Of a stretch of DNA of 64,000 bases, positions 49,728-64,000 are shown piece after piece. The position numbers and the translations under genes were made by a program. The number at the start of each line of letters is the position of its first letter. The stretch's first letter is position 1. This stretch comes from Artemia franciscana. Its lineage: Eukaryota; Arthropoda; Branchiopoda; Anostraca; Artemiidae. Location of the stretch: positions 675,635 through 739,634 of the forward strand of contig NC_088869.1 in the NCBI RefSeq assembly GCF_032884065.1, written 5' to 3'. The notes under the pieces are model-generated. The model saw only the letters and a list, made by a program, of their open reading frames with translations, ran no database searches and had not been told where the DNA came from.

Positions 49728-50021
49728 CCTAAGTTCGGCAACACTGCAAAAGAGAATCGATTTTAAAAACCTAACTTCGGCAATACTGCAAAAGAGAATC
49801 GATTTTAAAAACCTAACTTCGGCAATACTGCAAAAGAGAATCGATTTTAAAAACCTAACTTCGGCAATACTGCAAAAGAGAATCGATTTTAAAAACCTAA
49901 CTTCTGCAATACTGCAAAAGAGAATCGATTTTAAAAACCTAACTTCGGCAATACTGCAAAAGAGAATCGATTTTAAAAACCTAACTTCGGCAACACTGCA
50001 AAAGAGAATCGATTTCAAAAC
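49728..50021. repeat. 42 bp minisatellite, 7 units
   Basis: Units start at exactly 49728, 49770, 49812, 49854, 49896, 49938 and 49980. The unit is CCTAACTTCGGCAATACTGC followed by AAAAGAGAATCGATTTTAAAAA. The outermost units share variants (AACACTGC) and one inner unit has TTCTGC. Because 42 is a multiple of 3 the - strand stays open through the whole array (14-residue period, FLKSILFCSIAEVR) inside a 179-codon frame at 49689-50228. I see no splice, domain or conservation argument that it is translated. Confidence 0.95.
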
Positions 50022-54799
<4,778 letters not shown>

Positions 54800-56519
54800 T
54801 ATATAAAGCTTTGATCAGAATGGCTTTTGAACGTCTCATTTGTGCTCGTCTTTTAGAAAAGGAGGAGACACAGTTTCAAAGGAAGAGGGTTAAACATCTC
54901 AAAAATACTTTTAATTTGGCATATTTTTAATCCAATATTTTCTATGAACCAAACCGATGAAGTTTTTCTAGAGTTTTCCCATTCCCCATATGCAGCTACA
55001 ATCATAGACTATGCGAGTTAATTTTGGAGTAGAGATACCAGCTCATGACAAACACAAGTTTATCTCTTGATCAATGCAAATTAGGCAAATACAATTCTGA
55101 ACTAGATCAGCAAAATTAAAGGGGAAATGCCTATACTAAGACGATAAATAATGTTTATCAGCCCAGCTCTCAGATAATGCCACAGCTGGAGATGAGGTCG
55201 TCAGGATTCATATTCGAATTCTTTTTGGTAGTCAAATTTGAAATACTTATGGCCTTTTTATTCCCTTGTACATCTTGGTTAACTATATTCTAGACAATCC
55301 TAATCAGTTTTCCATTTGACCATCTATTCGCACCCCCTCCTACCATAAAAAATTGTAACTTGGTTTATAACTGTAATATTGCATCGTACAAAAATTACTT
55401 ACACTCAAGCACGAACCCCTACTGCCAGGTTATCCTGATTGATACGATGAAATACCTGTTTTCACAATAAATATTTAACTTTTATAAAAAAAAAAAAAAT
55501 AGCTTCGAGTTGATCCCCCAAGCCGTCATGAAATCTTACAGATACGCTATTTTGACAACCTGGCTGATTAAAGTGTCTTCCGATTTACCTTGCTACTTAA
55601 CCGTAAACAAATTTCAAACCTTGTAGTTGCTGTAATATTATTTTAAAATATTATACTATTAAAAAAAAATTTAAAACATAAACAATGCTTATGAGGACGT
55701 ACACAATTATATTTTAATAATTAAAAAATTAACTATAATACTATGTTATTGCTACACACGAATAACATTGTTATTAAAAAATAGTTACTATAACGCTATA
55801 ATTACTATTAACAGTACTATTATGTTATAACCAAATATTATGTTATCGTACATATTGTTAAAGCGGACCAGTCGATTTACTAAATTTATAAAATATAAAT
55901 TTAATAAATTAATGACGTTTATGAGGACGTCAATCATTATTATTTTTTTTAAGAACTGCCTGACTTTGCAACAGACACTGCATTTTATACTTTCCCCCGT
56001 TTCCCACGAAAGAACGTCCCATGTCCAGTATATTTTGAAATTAAACATCGAAGAACTATTGGTCTGAATGAGGGCGTGCTGCAATTACACATTGTTGATA
56101 AATAAATATTAAAATTATTTCTGATGCCCTTTTTCATTTATTTTATCCTGCTTAAAGGCAATTAACATATCTTGTATAAAATGAAAATATAAATTCTTGT
56201 TTTTTTTTCATTTTTGACACACAAAAAAAATATAATTGGAACATAAACTAGCATGTGTTAAAGGTATCAACCGGTCAAAGAGTGGACAGATTTTCAATCT
56301 TTGATAAAAACATAACCAGACAAACTCATCGCCTTTGAAACACTTCAGACATCATTTTTATGACGTCTATAAAATAAACTACGAAGAAAACTGAGGAAAG
56401 GCCATTATTATGTCTGATTTATACGCAACAATCATCCGAAAGCAAAATTCATACAATATCCTCGGTAATTATTACAAACTGTAGTTTCGAGGATAATTAA
56501 GGTAGATTTATGAAAAATA
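54800..56519. other. RBM25 intron, nothing firmly recognised
   Basis: Bases 54821-54931 form a short open + frame (MAFERLICARLLEKEETQF..), and 55150-55480 reads loosely like retroelement C-terminal sequence. Neither is good enough to name. An A-rich run lies at 55487-55499. Confidence 0.4.
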
Positions 56520-57485
56520 TCAAACAGTTCGTGGTAACGAACTGTAGTAAGGAGCGATCCGGCTCAATAGTAACCAAAACTCTAAAAAATTGAATTTTGA
56601 TATCAATAGCTACATCAAAAGAATCGCATTTTAATGCTGATTTTAAATATATAAGTTTCATAAAGTTTAGTCTTACCCATCAAAAGTTACGAGCCTGAGA
56701 AAATTTGCCTTATTTAGGAAAATAGGGGGAAACACCCCCTAAAAGTCGTAGGATCTTAACGAAAATGACACCATCAGATTCAGCGTATCAGAGAACCCTA
56801 CTGTAGAAGTTTCAAGCTCCTATCTACAAAAATGTGGAATTTTGTATTTTTTGCCAGAAGACAAATCACGGGTGCGTGTTTATTTGTTTGTTTTTTTTTT
56901 TGTTTTTTTTTTTTTTCTTTTCCCCAGGGGTCATCGTATCGACCAAGTGGTCCTAGAATGTCGCAAGAGGGCTCATTCTAACGGAAATGAAAAGTTCTAG
57001 TGCCCTTTTTAAGTGACCAAAAAAATTGGAGGGCACCTAGGCCCCCTCCCACGCTCATTTTTTCTCCAAGGTCAACAGATCAAAATTTTGAGATAGCCAT
57101 TTTGTTCCGCATAGTCAAAAACCATAATAACTATGTCTTTGGGAATGACCTACTCCCCCAAAGTCCCTGGGGGTGGGGCTGCAACTTACAAACTTCGACC
57201 AGTGTTTACATATAATAATGGTTATTGGGAAGTGTACAGTCGGTTTCAGGGGATTTTTTTTTGGTTTTGGGGGTGGGTTTGAGGGGAGGGGGCTATGTGG
57301 GAGGATCTTTCCATGGAGAAATGTGTCATGGGGGAACAGAAATTCAATGAAAAGGGCGCAGGATTTTCTAAAATTACTATAAAAAAACAATGAAAAAGTA
57401 AACATGGAAAATTTTTTTTCAATTGAAAGTAAAGAGTAGCATTGAAACTTAAAACGAACAGAGATTATTACGCATGTGAGGGGTT

Positions 57486-57563
57486 CTAAAAATACTTTAG
57501 CATAAAGAGCGAGGTATTTAGGAAGAGATAAATACCTCGCTCTTTATGCTATAGTATTTTTAG
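57486..57563. repeat. Extra palindrome inside R copy 7
   Basis: Left arm 57486-57520 and right arm 57529-57563 are reverse complements with one mismatch around an 8-base loop. The sequence is the CGTAAAGAGCGAGGTATT block of the family, doubled back on itself. Copies 4 and 5 have only one arm here. Confidence 0.9.
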
Positions 57564-57982
57564 TAATTTCAACTATTCATTCTACGGCCTTTCTGATTCA
57601 GGGGTCATTCTTAAAGAATTGGGACAAAACTTGCGATTTAGTGTAAAGAACGAGGTATTGACGAGGGTACAAACCCTCTCATATACATAATAAAAATTAA
57701 AGAATATTAAAGTTTGTTACGTAAGATAATTCTTAAGTTACGTATATTTTTTACTAATAGAAAAATTCGTTAAAAATAAAAATTTATAGATGCCTTTTTA
57801 TGTAACCGAAAAATTGCATGGCAACTAGGCCTCCTTTCCCATCCCTTATTTCTCAAAATCGTCTGATCAAAACTAAGAGAAAGCCATTTAGCCAAAAAAG
57901 GAATTAATATGCAAATTTAATTTTAATAATTTATGTGTGGAGAGCCAAAATCAAACATGCATTAATTTAAAAACGTTCAGAA

Positions 57983-58281
57983 ATTACATAAAAAAAACTA
58001 GTTTTTTTAACTGAAAGTAAGGAGCGACATTAAAACTTAAAACGAACAGAAATTACTCCGTATATGAAATGGGTTGTCCCCTCCGCAATCCCTCGCTCTT
58101 TACGCTAAAGTTTGACTCTTTGCCACAATTCTTCTTTTTAATACAATTAAAAGCTTTAGCGTAAAGAGCGAGGGATTGCGGAGGGGACAACCCATTTCAT
58201 ATACGGAGTAATTTCTGTTCGTTTTAAGTTTTAATGTCGCTCCTTACTTTCAGTTAAAAAAACTAGTTTTTTTTATGTAAT
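57983..58281. repeat. ~300 bp near-perfect palindrome, R copy 7
   Basis: Arms of about 130 bp, from ATTACATAAAAAAAACTAG outside to ACGCTAAAG inside, with a loop of about 35 bp. The copy-specific inner word GGGTTGTCCCCTCCGCAATC appears on both arms without mismatch. Confidence 0.93.
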
Positions 58282-58360
58282 CTTCTAAAAGATTGTTTTA
58301 TATTTGATACCAGTGCGTCAAAACCAAACCCTGAAAATTAAGAAAAGTCTGTTTGGTCAT

Positions 58361-59316
58361 TTTGGGTTAAACTATGGCCCACAGTTTTCGAACAGATAAA
58401 CTAACAGTTAATAAAAATATTCTTAAAAACTTTGCCACATAGAATCATTAAAAATGACTTCTAAAAATTATTGAACGTTCCATGCAAACACGTCATTTTG
58501 GCGTCTAAACTTTGGTACTCAAAGTATACAAAGGAATAAACCACTAGCGAGGCTTGCTATTTGAACGTCGTCAAGACTGTATTTTGGTCTGAATTGTGGC
58601 CCACAGTCTTTGAACAGATAAACGGACAGATTATAAAAAATATTCTTAAAAACTTTGCCGTATAGGATTATTAAAACTGACTTCTAAAAAGTTATTAAAC
58701 GTTCGATGCAAAAACGTCAAATACTTTGTTTTTTTTACGTCAAAAAACGTCAATACGTCAATTTTCTCAAAATTAAGAAAAGGTCGGCTTGGTCATATTG
58801 ACACTCGAAATTTAAGAGTAAATAAATTTAATTTAATAAATAAATAAATTCAAAGTGTACAAAGGAATTAAGTACTGGTGAGACTTACTATTTGAACGTC
58901 ATCAAAAATGTGTTTTGGGCTAAACTGTGGGCCACAGTTTCCGAACAAATAGACTAACAGACAACCAAAGATGTCTTCAAAACTTTGAAACGAGGAACTA
59001 TTAAAAATGCCTTCCAAAAAATTATTTAAAGTATTATTTATTTAAATAAAATTATTAATAATTTAAATAAAATTATTAATAATTTTTAAATAAAATTTAT
59101 TATTATTTAAAGATGCAAACACATGAAACACTTTAACACTAATTCTCAGAATAAGAAAACTGGGTCATATAATAAACTGGGTCATATTGACGTCTGAAAT
59201 TTGATAACAGAATTAGGGCGTATAAAGAAATAAAGTACTGGTAGCCTTATCATTCAAACGTCGCTAAAGATATAATTTGGACTGAACTGTACTCCACAGT
59301 TATGAAACAGACAAAC
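58361..59316 (-). repeat. Array of degenerate copies of the RBM25 exon's 3' half
   Basis: Four segments resemble the end of the PWI exon and its donor: 58361-58402 (partial), 58552-58623, 58882-58955 and 59243-59316. In + orientation they share CATTTGAACGTCGTCAAGA, TTTTGGGCTGAACTGTGG, CCCACAG and GAACAGATAAAC. In the true exon (59493-59565) the same order reads CCATTTGAACATCGTCAAGA, TTTGGGCTGAACTGTGGCCC and GCAGATAAAC. Between them lie ~160-290 bp of shared spacer (AATATTCTTAAAAACTTTG). All have lost the reading frame. Confidence 0.8.
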
Positions 59317-59498
59317 CAATGCATAACCGATAATATTATTAAAAACTATTCAGTATGGACTTGTTGGATAGCAATCCATTGAGTGCTATAGTAAAAGAAC
59401 GACACAATAACAAAAAAATGAGGACTTGGTTATTTTGGCGTCGGAAAGGATATATTAAACTTATGATGCATAGAGAATAAAATATTTAAAAAGCTTAC

Positions 59499-59645
59499 CA
59501 TTTGAACATCGTCAAGAATGCTTTGGGCTGAACTGTGGCCCATAATTTTCGTGCAGATAAACTCGACTAAGACTGGTTCTGGCTCTCCAATATACTCAAC
59601 GATTTTTTTGTTTATCCACGGTCGAATCCTCTTCTCAATCAAACT
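59499..59645 (-). CDS. RBM25: RBM25, PWI-domain exon (internal)
   Basis: A 147 bp exon (49 codons) lies between a TTTTTTTTCTAG acceptor and a GTAAGC donor. It encodes SLIEKRIRPWINKKIVEYIG, then EPEPVLVEFICTKIMGHS and SAQSILDDVQM. The P-W-I triad that names the domain is present, and the sequence tracks animal RBM25 closely (RPWINKKI.EYIG, LV.F.C.K.M.HSS.QSILDDV). RBM25 is a nuclear SR-like factor that binds U1 snRNP and influences alternative 5' splice-site use. The exon joins in phase 0 to the terminal exon 10.6 kb downstream. Upstream exons (RRM, RE/RD-rich region) were not found in the remaining 4.3 kb. Its 3' half is repeated in the downstream intron. Intact. Confidence 0.95.
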
Positions 59646-61504
59646 CTAGAAAAAAAAGGTTCAGAAGTGAGTACATTAAAAGAGAGAGAACAGATTATTA
59701 TTAGAAAACAACAGGACTGTGAAGTAGGTTATAAAAAAACCAACTCTGACTCAAACTCCGACTCTAGACATTTCCAAAGCACCGACTCAAATTCCAACTT
59801 CACTCAACAAAAATTTACTAAATCTCCGATACCAACTCCAAAGCCCTGTTTTAAAGCATCATTTAACCAAATTTTATAAATAACAACCGGCTCCAGCTCC
59901 AACTCCACACAGTTTCAAAACACCGATTCCAACTCCGGCTCCATTCAGCAAAAATTTACTAAAACTCCTACTCCACAGTCCTGAAAATAGTAATAAATAA
60001 AAGTAAAGATTAAGGTAAAGAATACGGCATTGGACTTCAGAGTCCCTACTTGCAGTGTTGGTCTCCGTTTCATGGGGCTCTTAAGCCAGGAAAGCAATGG
60101 GAGGGGGAAGGGGGCTAGCCATCCTGTGCTTTCGCACACCCTTCCTGTTTACCTTCCCCAGTTTTCTTCAGGTACCCATTTAGAATAGGTCACTGGCTGA
60201 GTTTACAGAGCAAAGTAATATCAAATAAGATAAAAATAATGAGGAAAAATATGTAGTTAAACTAATAATTCATAAAATAAGTATTTATGCTAATAAGACC
60301 AGATTATAGAGCACATTATACATTAGAAAATATATTATAATTGAAGAAATTATAAACAATAATTAAAACATTAAATTATTAAAAATTCATAATTGGAGGG
60401 TAGGGGATGAAAGTGTCACCTCAACGCCTGTCTTATTGCTGGAGTATAAAATTTATGACTACTCTGATTTTCTCATTCTCCCTTAAAGAGTTATAATTTC
60501 TATTTTATTCTGAAAAAAATAAGAATTCATGGTCTAATGTTGGCTCGCATTCTCTTGAAGAAGTAACGTAGTTTTAAGAGTACTCGAACTTACAATACAG
60601 ACTAGTTATCATAGAAGAAGACGATGAATTAGTTTTTGGGCATTGCGTATTGTTTGGGGCAAATATATTGAATCTCAGGAAACACATCTTGATTGTCTGT
60701 AGTTTACCTTCCTAGCCCCTATCCTCTTTTTCCAATCTTGATTACTTCAAAGTGTCCCAATAAGACTAACTTAAACAGTAAAGTATCGGTTTCGTTAACG
60801 ACTATACTTACTTTATTATAAACAAACCTACAGATGCGGTTGAACAAGTATATGCACAGATTTTCTTTTAAGGAGGAGGAGGGGGGTAGATAAAAATAAA
60901 CTGTTCTTGATAGTATGAATAAGAAGTGCCCAAAAATTCAGGAAAATTTAAGATTTAGGCAGGAAAAGCCTGGGTCCTTAGGATCCCTTACATACATCTT
61001 TTTCATTATTATTATTCCTTGAGTTCTACAATTACTATTCCTTCTTTCATTTTTGTTTGTTGCCTAAAATAGCTGCTTTGGATTTTCAAAACAGCATTCG
61101 GAAAAAAAAAATTGCCACTGAATTCAGAATTTCTTTTTGTGATTTACTGTTATTGTTGGAAGCGCTGGAACAACTATTACTTCTTGCCTTTTATTCATGC
61201 CTAAAATACCTTATTTATACTTTTCAATTTCCAAAATAGTTTTCTGAAAAACATTTTAGCCGATGACTTTTGAATTTCTTTTGTAATTTCCTTGACGTCC
61301 AGTTCCATTAAATGGCTCCCCTCTTCTTTTAAACTTATCCAGAGAAGAGATTTTGCCTTGAAACAAGAAAGAATTTATAACAGTTATCCTGGAGCAAAAT
61401 AAACTCTTGAATTTCGACATTTTTCTTTGCTTTAAGCAAAGTGTCCTTCACTTTTGTATATCACATAATTGCTCTCGTCCCTCCGTAAGGTTTTCGCCGT
61501 AAGG
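59646..61504. other. RBM25 upstream intron; one two-copy repeat
   Basis: A ~165 bp block rich in AACTCCGACTC/AACTCCAACTCC words occurs twice in 59735-59990 (both with CAGCAAAAATTTACTAAA-like sequence). It gives a spurious Asn/Ser/Asp-rich open frame. The rest, to 61504, shows no exon or family I can name. Confidence 0.5.
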
Positions 61505-62060
61505 TATATGCTCTAGAAATGGATGATTAAAAATGTAAGATGGGGGCAATCAGAATGTTTAAGGTGTTCTTATGATTCTTTATGTATCTTCCATGTGAAC
61601 AAGGTTTCATTTTTTTCAAACAATCGACGGGGAGGTATGGTTTTGAAGATAAATAGGTCACTCACTTGAAAAAGAGTCGAGGCTCGTTCCAGCGTAGGCC
61701 GTGAGCTCTAAAGAAGGATGATTAAGAATATAGAGAGGGGGGCAAACGGGAAAAGTTCAAGGGGTGTTTTTAATTTTTTATGCATTCTCAATGGGAATGA
61801 AATTTCGTCTTTTTTTCAATAAACAATATTAATGGAAGGGGGAGGACGATAATGCTTTTATAGATGTATTAGGTGAGTCAGCGCGACAAAGGCAGAAATT
61901 TCGCTACAGCGTAGGGTACTTTCTCTAGAGAAGGACGAGTAAATATATAAAGAAGGTAATCTGAGACCGTTTAAGGCTCGTTTAGGATTCTTTAGGTTCT
62001 ATCAACGCGAGTTTGATTCCATTTCTTAATAATTAACAGCGGAAGAGGTAATGGTCTTAG
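61505..62060. repeat. Degenerate ~195-217 bp tandem repeat, about 3 units
   Basis: Units start near 61511, 61706 and 61923 with CTCTA(G/A)A.A.GGATGATTAA-like words, then GTTTAAGG, GATTCTTTA, TTTCATTTTTTTCAA and GGAAG.GGTA. Strongly diverged. Confidence 0.6.
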
Positions 62061-62289
62061 AAATGATCATACCAAAAATAGGCAGACTCGCCAGCAGGTC
62101 TGGAAAGACGTCGGGATAGCTAAGGCTTCAACTACTCGAACTTGTGATAAAATCTGGGATAACCCACTATTTCTACTTCTGTCGTTACCTAACAGCAAAT
62201 GAAGGATCTAAAAGCCTTTGCTTTATTTCAAAAGAACATTGGACGCAAGGGGACTTAGATCCCTCAACGTTCCGAGACTTAGGGTTAAT

Positions 62290-63605
62290 TTGATATGGCC
62301 TAAAATTGCTGGATCTTTTTTTTATCTTAAGAATGGCAAAGCTGCAGGATCTGACTACTTAAAGCCTGAACTCTTGAAGTATGGAGCTGAAGTCCTCACC
62401 GAGCCCCTTCACCAGGTTCTTCCTCAGATATAGAAAACTGAGGAAATCTTCCCATCGACTGGAGAAAAGGGGTTATTGTCAAGATCTTTAAAAAAAAAAA
62501 GGCAGAACTAAGGACTGCAATAACTGGCGAGGCATCACTCTAAAGTCTACAGGAGTAAAATCTTCTGTCAAGTACTATTTAACCGCGTTCAGTCAGAAGT
62601 CCACGCATTTCTAAGATATGAGCAGCATAGGTTTCGACCAGGGAGATCGTGAGCTGTTTTGATACTCCTTCATTGACTTTTTGAAGGCGTTTAACTCAGT
62701 CCAAAGAGACTCACTATGGAGAATACTACGGTATTTTCGATTCTCCGACACGATTCTCTGTATGATTGTCACGTTAAAAGAGAATCTGTTATGACCTGTG
62801 CAAACTGATGATGGCGAACTTACAGAATGATTCTGTGTGGAGTCTGGTGTTCGCCAAGGATGTATCCTGTCCCAGTGCTATCCGCTATATTCGTTGACTA
62901 TATACTTCAAATACATAACTTCACAGGTGAGAAACAGCTCAAAAAACTGCAAAAGTCATGCAAAACAACATCGATGCCATAACTGTCCCACCACTCAAAG
63001 TCTGATCCGATGCACTAGAGGAGGTTGAAGAGATCAAGTACCTTGGTAGTCTCGTCAAATGTGACGGAAACCTTGAGCGGGAAGTTACCACGCGCATTGC
63101 GAGCGCAGGAAGTACCTTTAATAAACTAAGAAATGTGTAGAGGAATGCAGCATACTCCCTAAAGCTCAAGCTCCGGCTCTTCAATATTAACGTCCTCTCC
63201 GTACTAATGCACGGATGCGAAACTTGGGTTTTGAGAACATCTGTCTTCGGCGCATCCTTGGTATCCAGTGGACTAACAAGATCAATAGCGCCTTTATACG
63301 TGGAAAGACAAAGCAGCCACACGTGATCAATAGAATTATGACTGACCTATAGTGTTGTTGGGGTGACATGGTGTGGATGGGTGAGGGCCGCCTACCCCAC
63401 GATGTTTGGTATTGGATTCCTCCCAGTATCAGAATACGCCAGCGACAGAAAACAGCACTAGGCAAATGCACTCAGAAGGATCCCGTGCTGTTGAGGTTGT
63501 CACTCGAAGAACTATTGCCAAAAGCGCAAGAGAGGTCGTCATAAAGAGGGCATCGTTGTCGCCTTACGAGCCAGCCGGCGTGGGAAGACCTAAGTCAAAG
63601 TAAGA
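62290..63605 (+). pseudogene. Dead RTE-like non-LTR retrotransposon
   Basis: In changing + frames: NGKAAGSDYLKPELLKYGAE (about 62332), a fingers/palm start. Then come EQHRFRPGRS (about 62622), FCVESGVRQGCILSQ (about 62830-62875), ALEEVEEIKYLGSLVKCDGN (about 63016) and REVTTRIASAGSTFNKLRN. The last pieces are LSVLMHGCETWVL (about 63200), a decayed HVQRMGEGRLPHDV-like segment (about 63365) and an Arg/Lys-rich tail. The Y/F-A-D-D segment is missing, a deletion between about 62910 and 62950. Many stops. Inactive. Confidence 0.75.
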
Positions 63606-64000
63606 TACCAATATAAAAACCAACAGTAGTAGGCTGTGTGATATATGGAATAAAACCTAATTTTATTGCTTTTTTTTCTCTAAAGGCCTAATCCCAAAGG
63701 GTTTTTTGAAACTTTTGTTCTCCTGTCTGGCAAATCAGTCTGAAAACTTCTGTAAGACACAAAATCCAATTGCATACATACAACGAAGTGGCACTGATTA
63801 GGAGGAGGAAGGAGTTACCCCCATCCAAGATTTAGAGAAACACCTTTTATTGTGCGTAAAATACCCCGTGTTTTAGTGCGGTTTATTGTATTTTTTCTTT
63901 CTTTTTTTGTATCTTCAATAAATAAAAGTCAAAAAAATTCCTTTCCCAGTAAGTTTTACTGAGCTAACTTTAATGTTGCAACTGAGATTTAGCTGCCAAA
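63606..64000. other. No gene seen
   Basis: AT-rich sequence after the retrotransposon, with AATAAA words at about 63650 and 63920 but no gene to attach them to. Confidence 0.45.

Larger units (their letters stand above)
56520..58281 (-). mobile_element. Repeat family R, copy 7, full length, inverted
   Basis: On the - strand it starts with the ~300 bp palindrome (58281-57983) and ends with the hairpin ACAGTTCGTTACCACGAACTGT (56545-56524) next to TTTGAT. All family landmarks are present in order: TACCTCG/CTTTAC fold-back, CCAC..CAGGGACTTTGG, GTGGGAGGGGGCCTAGGTGC, AATGAGCCCTCTTGC, CACGCACCCGTGATT. An additional 35 bp-arm palindrome occurs at 57486-57563. It is the only full-length copy on the - strand in this window. 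Confidence 0.85.

Noticed and set aside
49728..50021. CRISPR-like regular repeat
   Set aside because: Units are contiguous 42 bp tandem copies with no unique spacers, and the context is a eukaryotic intron.
59667..59879. Asn/Ser-rich 70-codon frame next to the RBM25 exon
   Set aside because: Produced by an AACTCC-type repeat on the opposite strand; no splice context and no match to RBM25.
62837..63028. Separate small gene at the LINE remnant
   Set aside because: It is part of the decayed reverse transcriptase (GVRQGCILS) continuing into another frame after a deletion.

Overview
The window is eukaryotic and almost certainly from an arthropod. It is AT-rich, with long (TA)n tracts, many satellites, several transposon classes, and short spliced exons with GT/AG boundaries. 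Both recognisable host genes are animal genes. The abundance of one dispersed palindromic repeat family makes me suspect a crustacean, possibly a branchiopod such as Artemia, but nothing in the sequence proves the species.

Two host genes enter from opposite ends and converge. On the + strand are the last two coding exons of an ether-a-go-go (eag/KCNH1-5 type) voltage-gated K+ channel. They are a cyclic-nucleotide-binding-homology-domain exon (15221-15417) and the terminal exon (26926-27699, TGA), separated by an 11.5 kb intron. On the - strand are the last two coding exons of RBM25, the U1 snRNP-associated splicing regulator. They are the PWI-domain exon (59499-59645) and the terminal exon (48850-48942), separated by a 10.6 kb intron. 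Both junctions are phase 0 and reconstruct the family sequence. About 21 kb of gene-free, repeat-rich DNA separates the two stop codons.

Repeats fill the rest. 1-15 kb: a possible TIR element (1045-2478), copies of a non-coding repeat family called R here (3.5-4.7, 9.0-12.2, 12.6-13.95 kb), a ~290 bp satellite (4.8-7.5 kb), a dead piggyBac (9125-11180) inside an R copy, and a 92/185 bp array just upstream of the eag exon. 15-27 kb (eag intron): a duplication of the exon's donor half, two full-length R copies with ~300 bp palindromes, a ~650 bp duplication, an inverted repeat with ~140 bp arms, and a ~281 bp satellite. 28-48 kb: TA arrays, four groups of dead non-LTR retrotransposon sequence, an R copy split by one of them, and another degenerate array. 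49-59 kb (RBM25 intron): a 42 bp minisatellite, 545 bp of pure TA, a Helitron remnant with intact-looking termini, an inverted R copy and an array derived from the RBM25 exon. 60-64 kb: degenerate repeats and one more dead LINE.

The most interesting pattern is that both internal host exons have their edges copied into the adjoining intron. The eag exon has an upstream array resembling its 3' splice site and exon start, and a downstream duplication carrying its exon end and GTAAGT donor. The RBM25 PWI exon has about four degenerate copies of its 3' half and donor in the downstream intron. The second is that the ~300 bp palindromes of family R have arms that match each other within a copy but differ together between copies.
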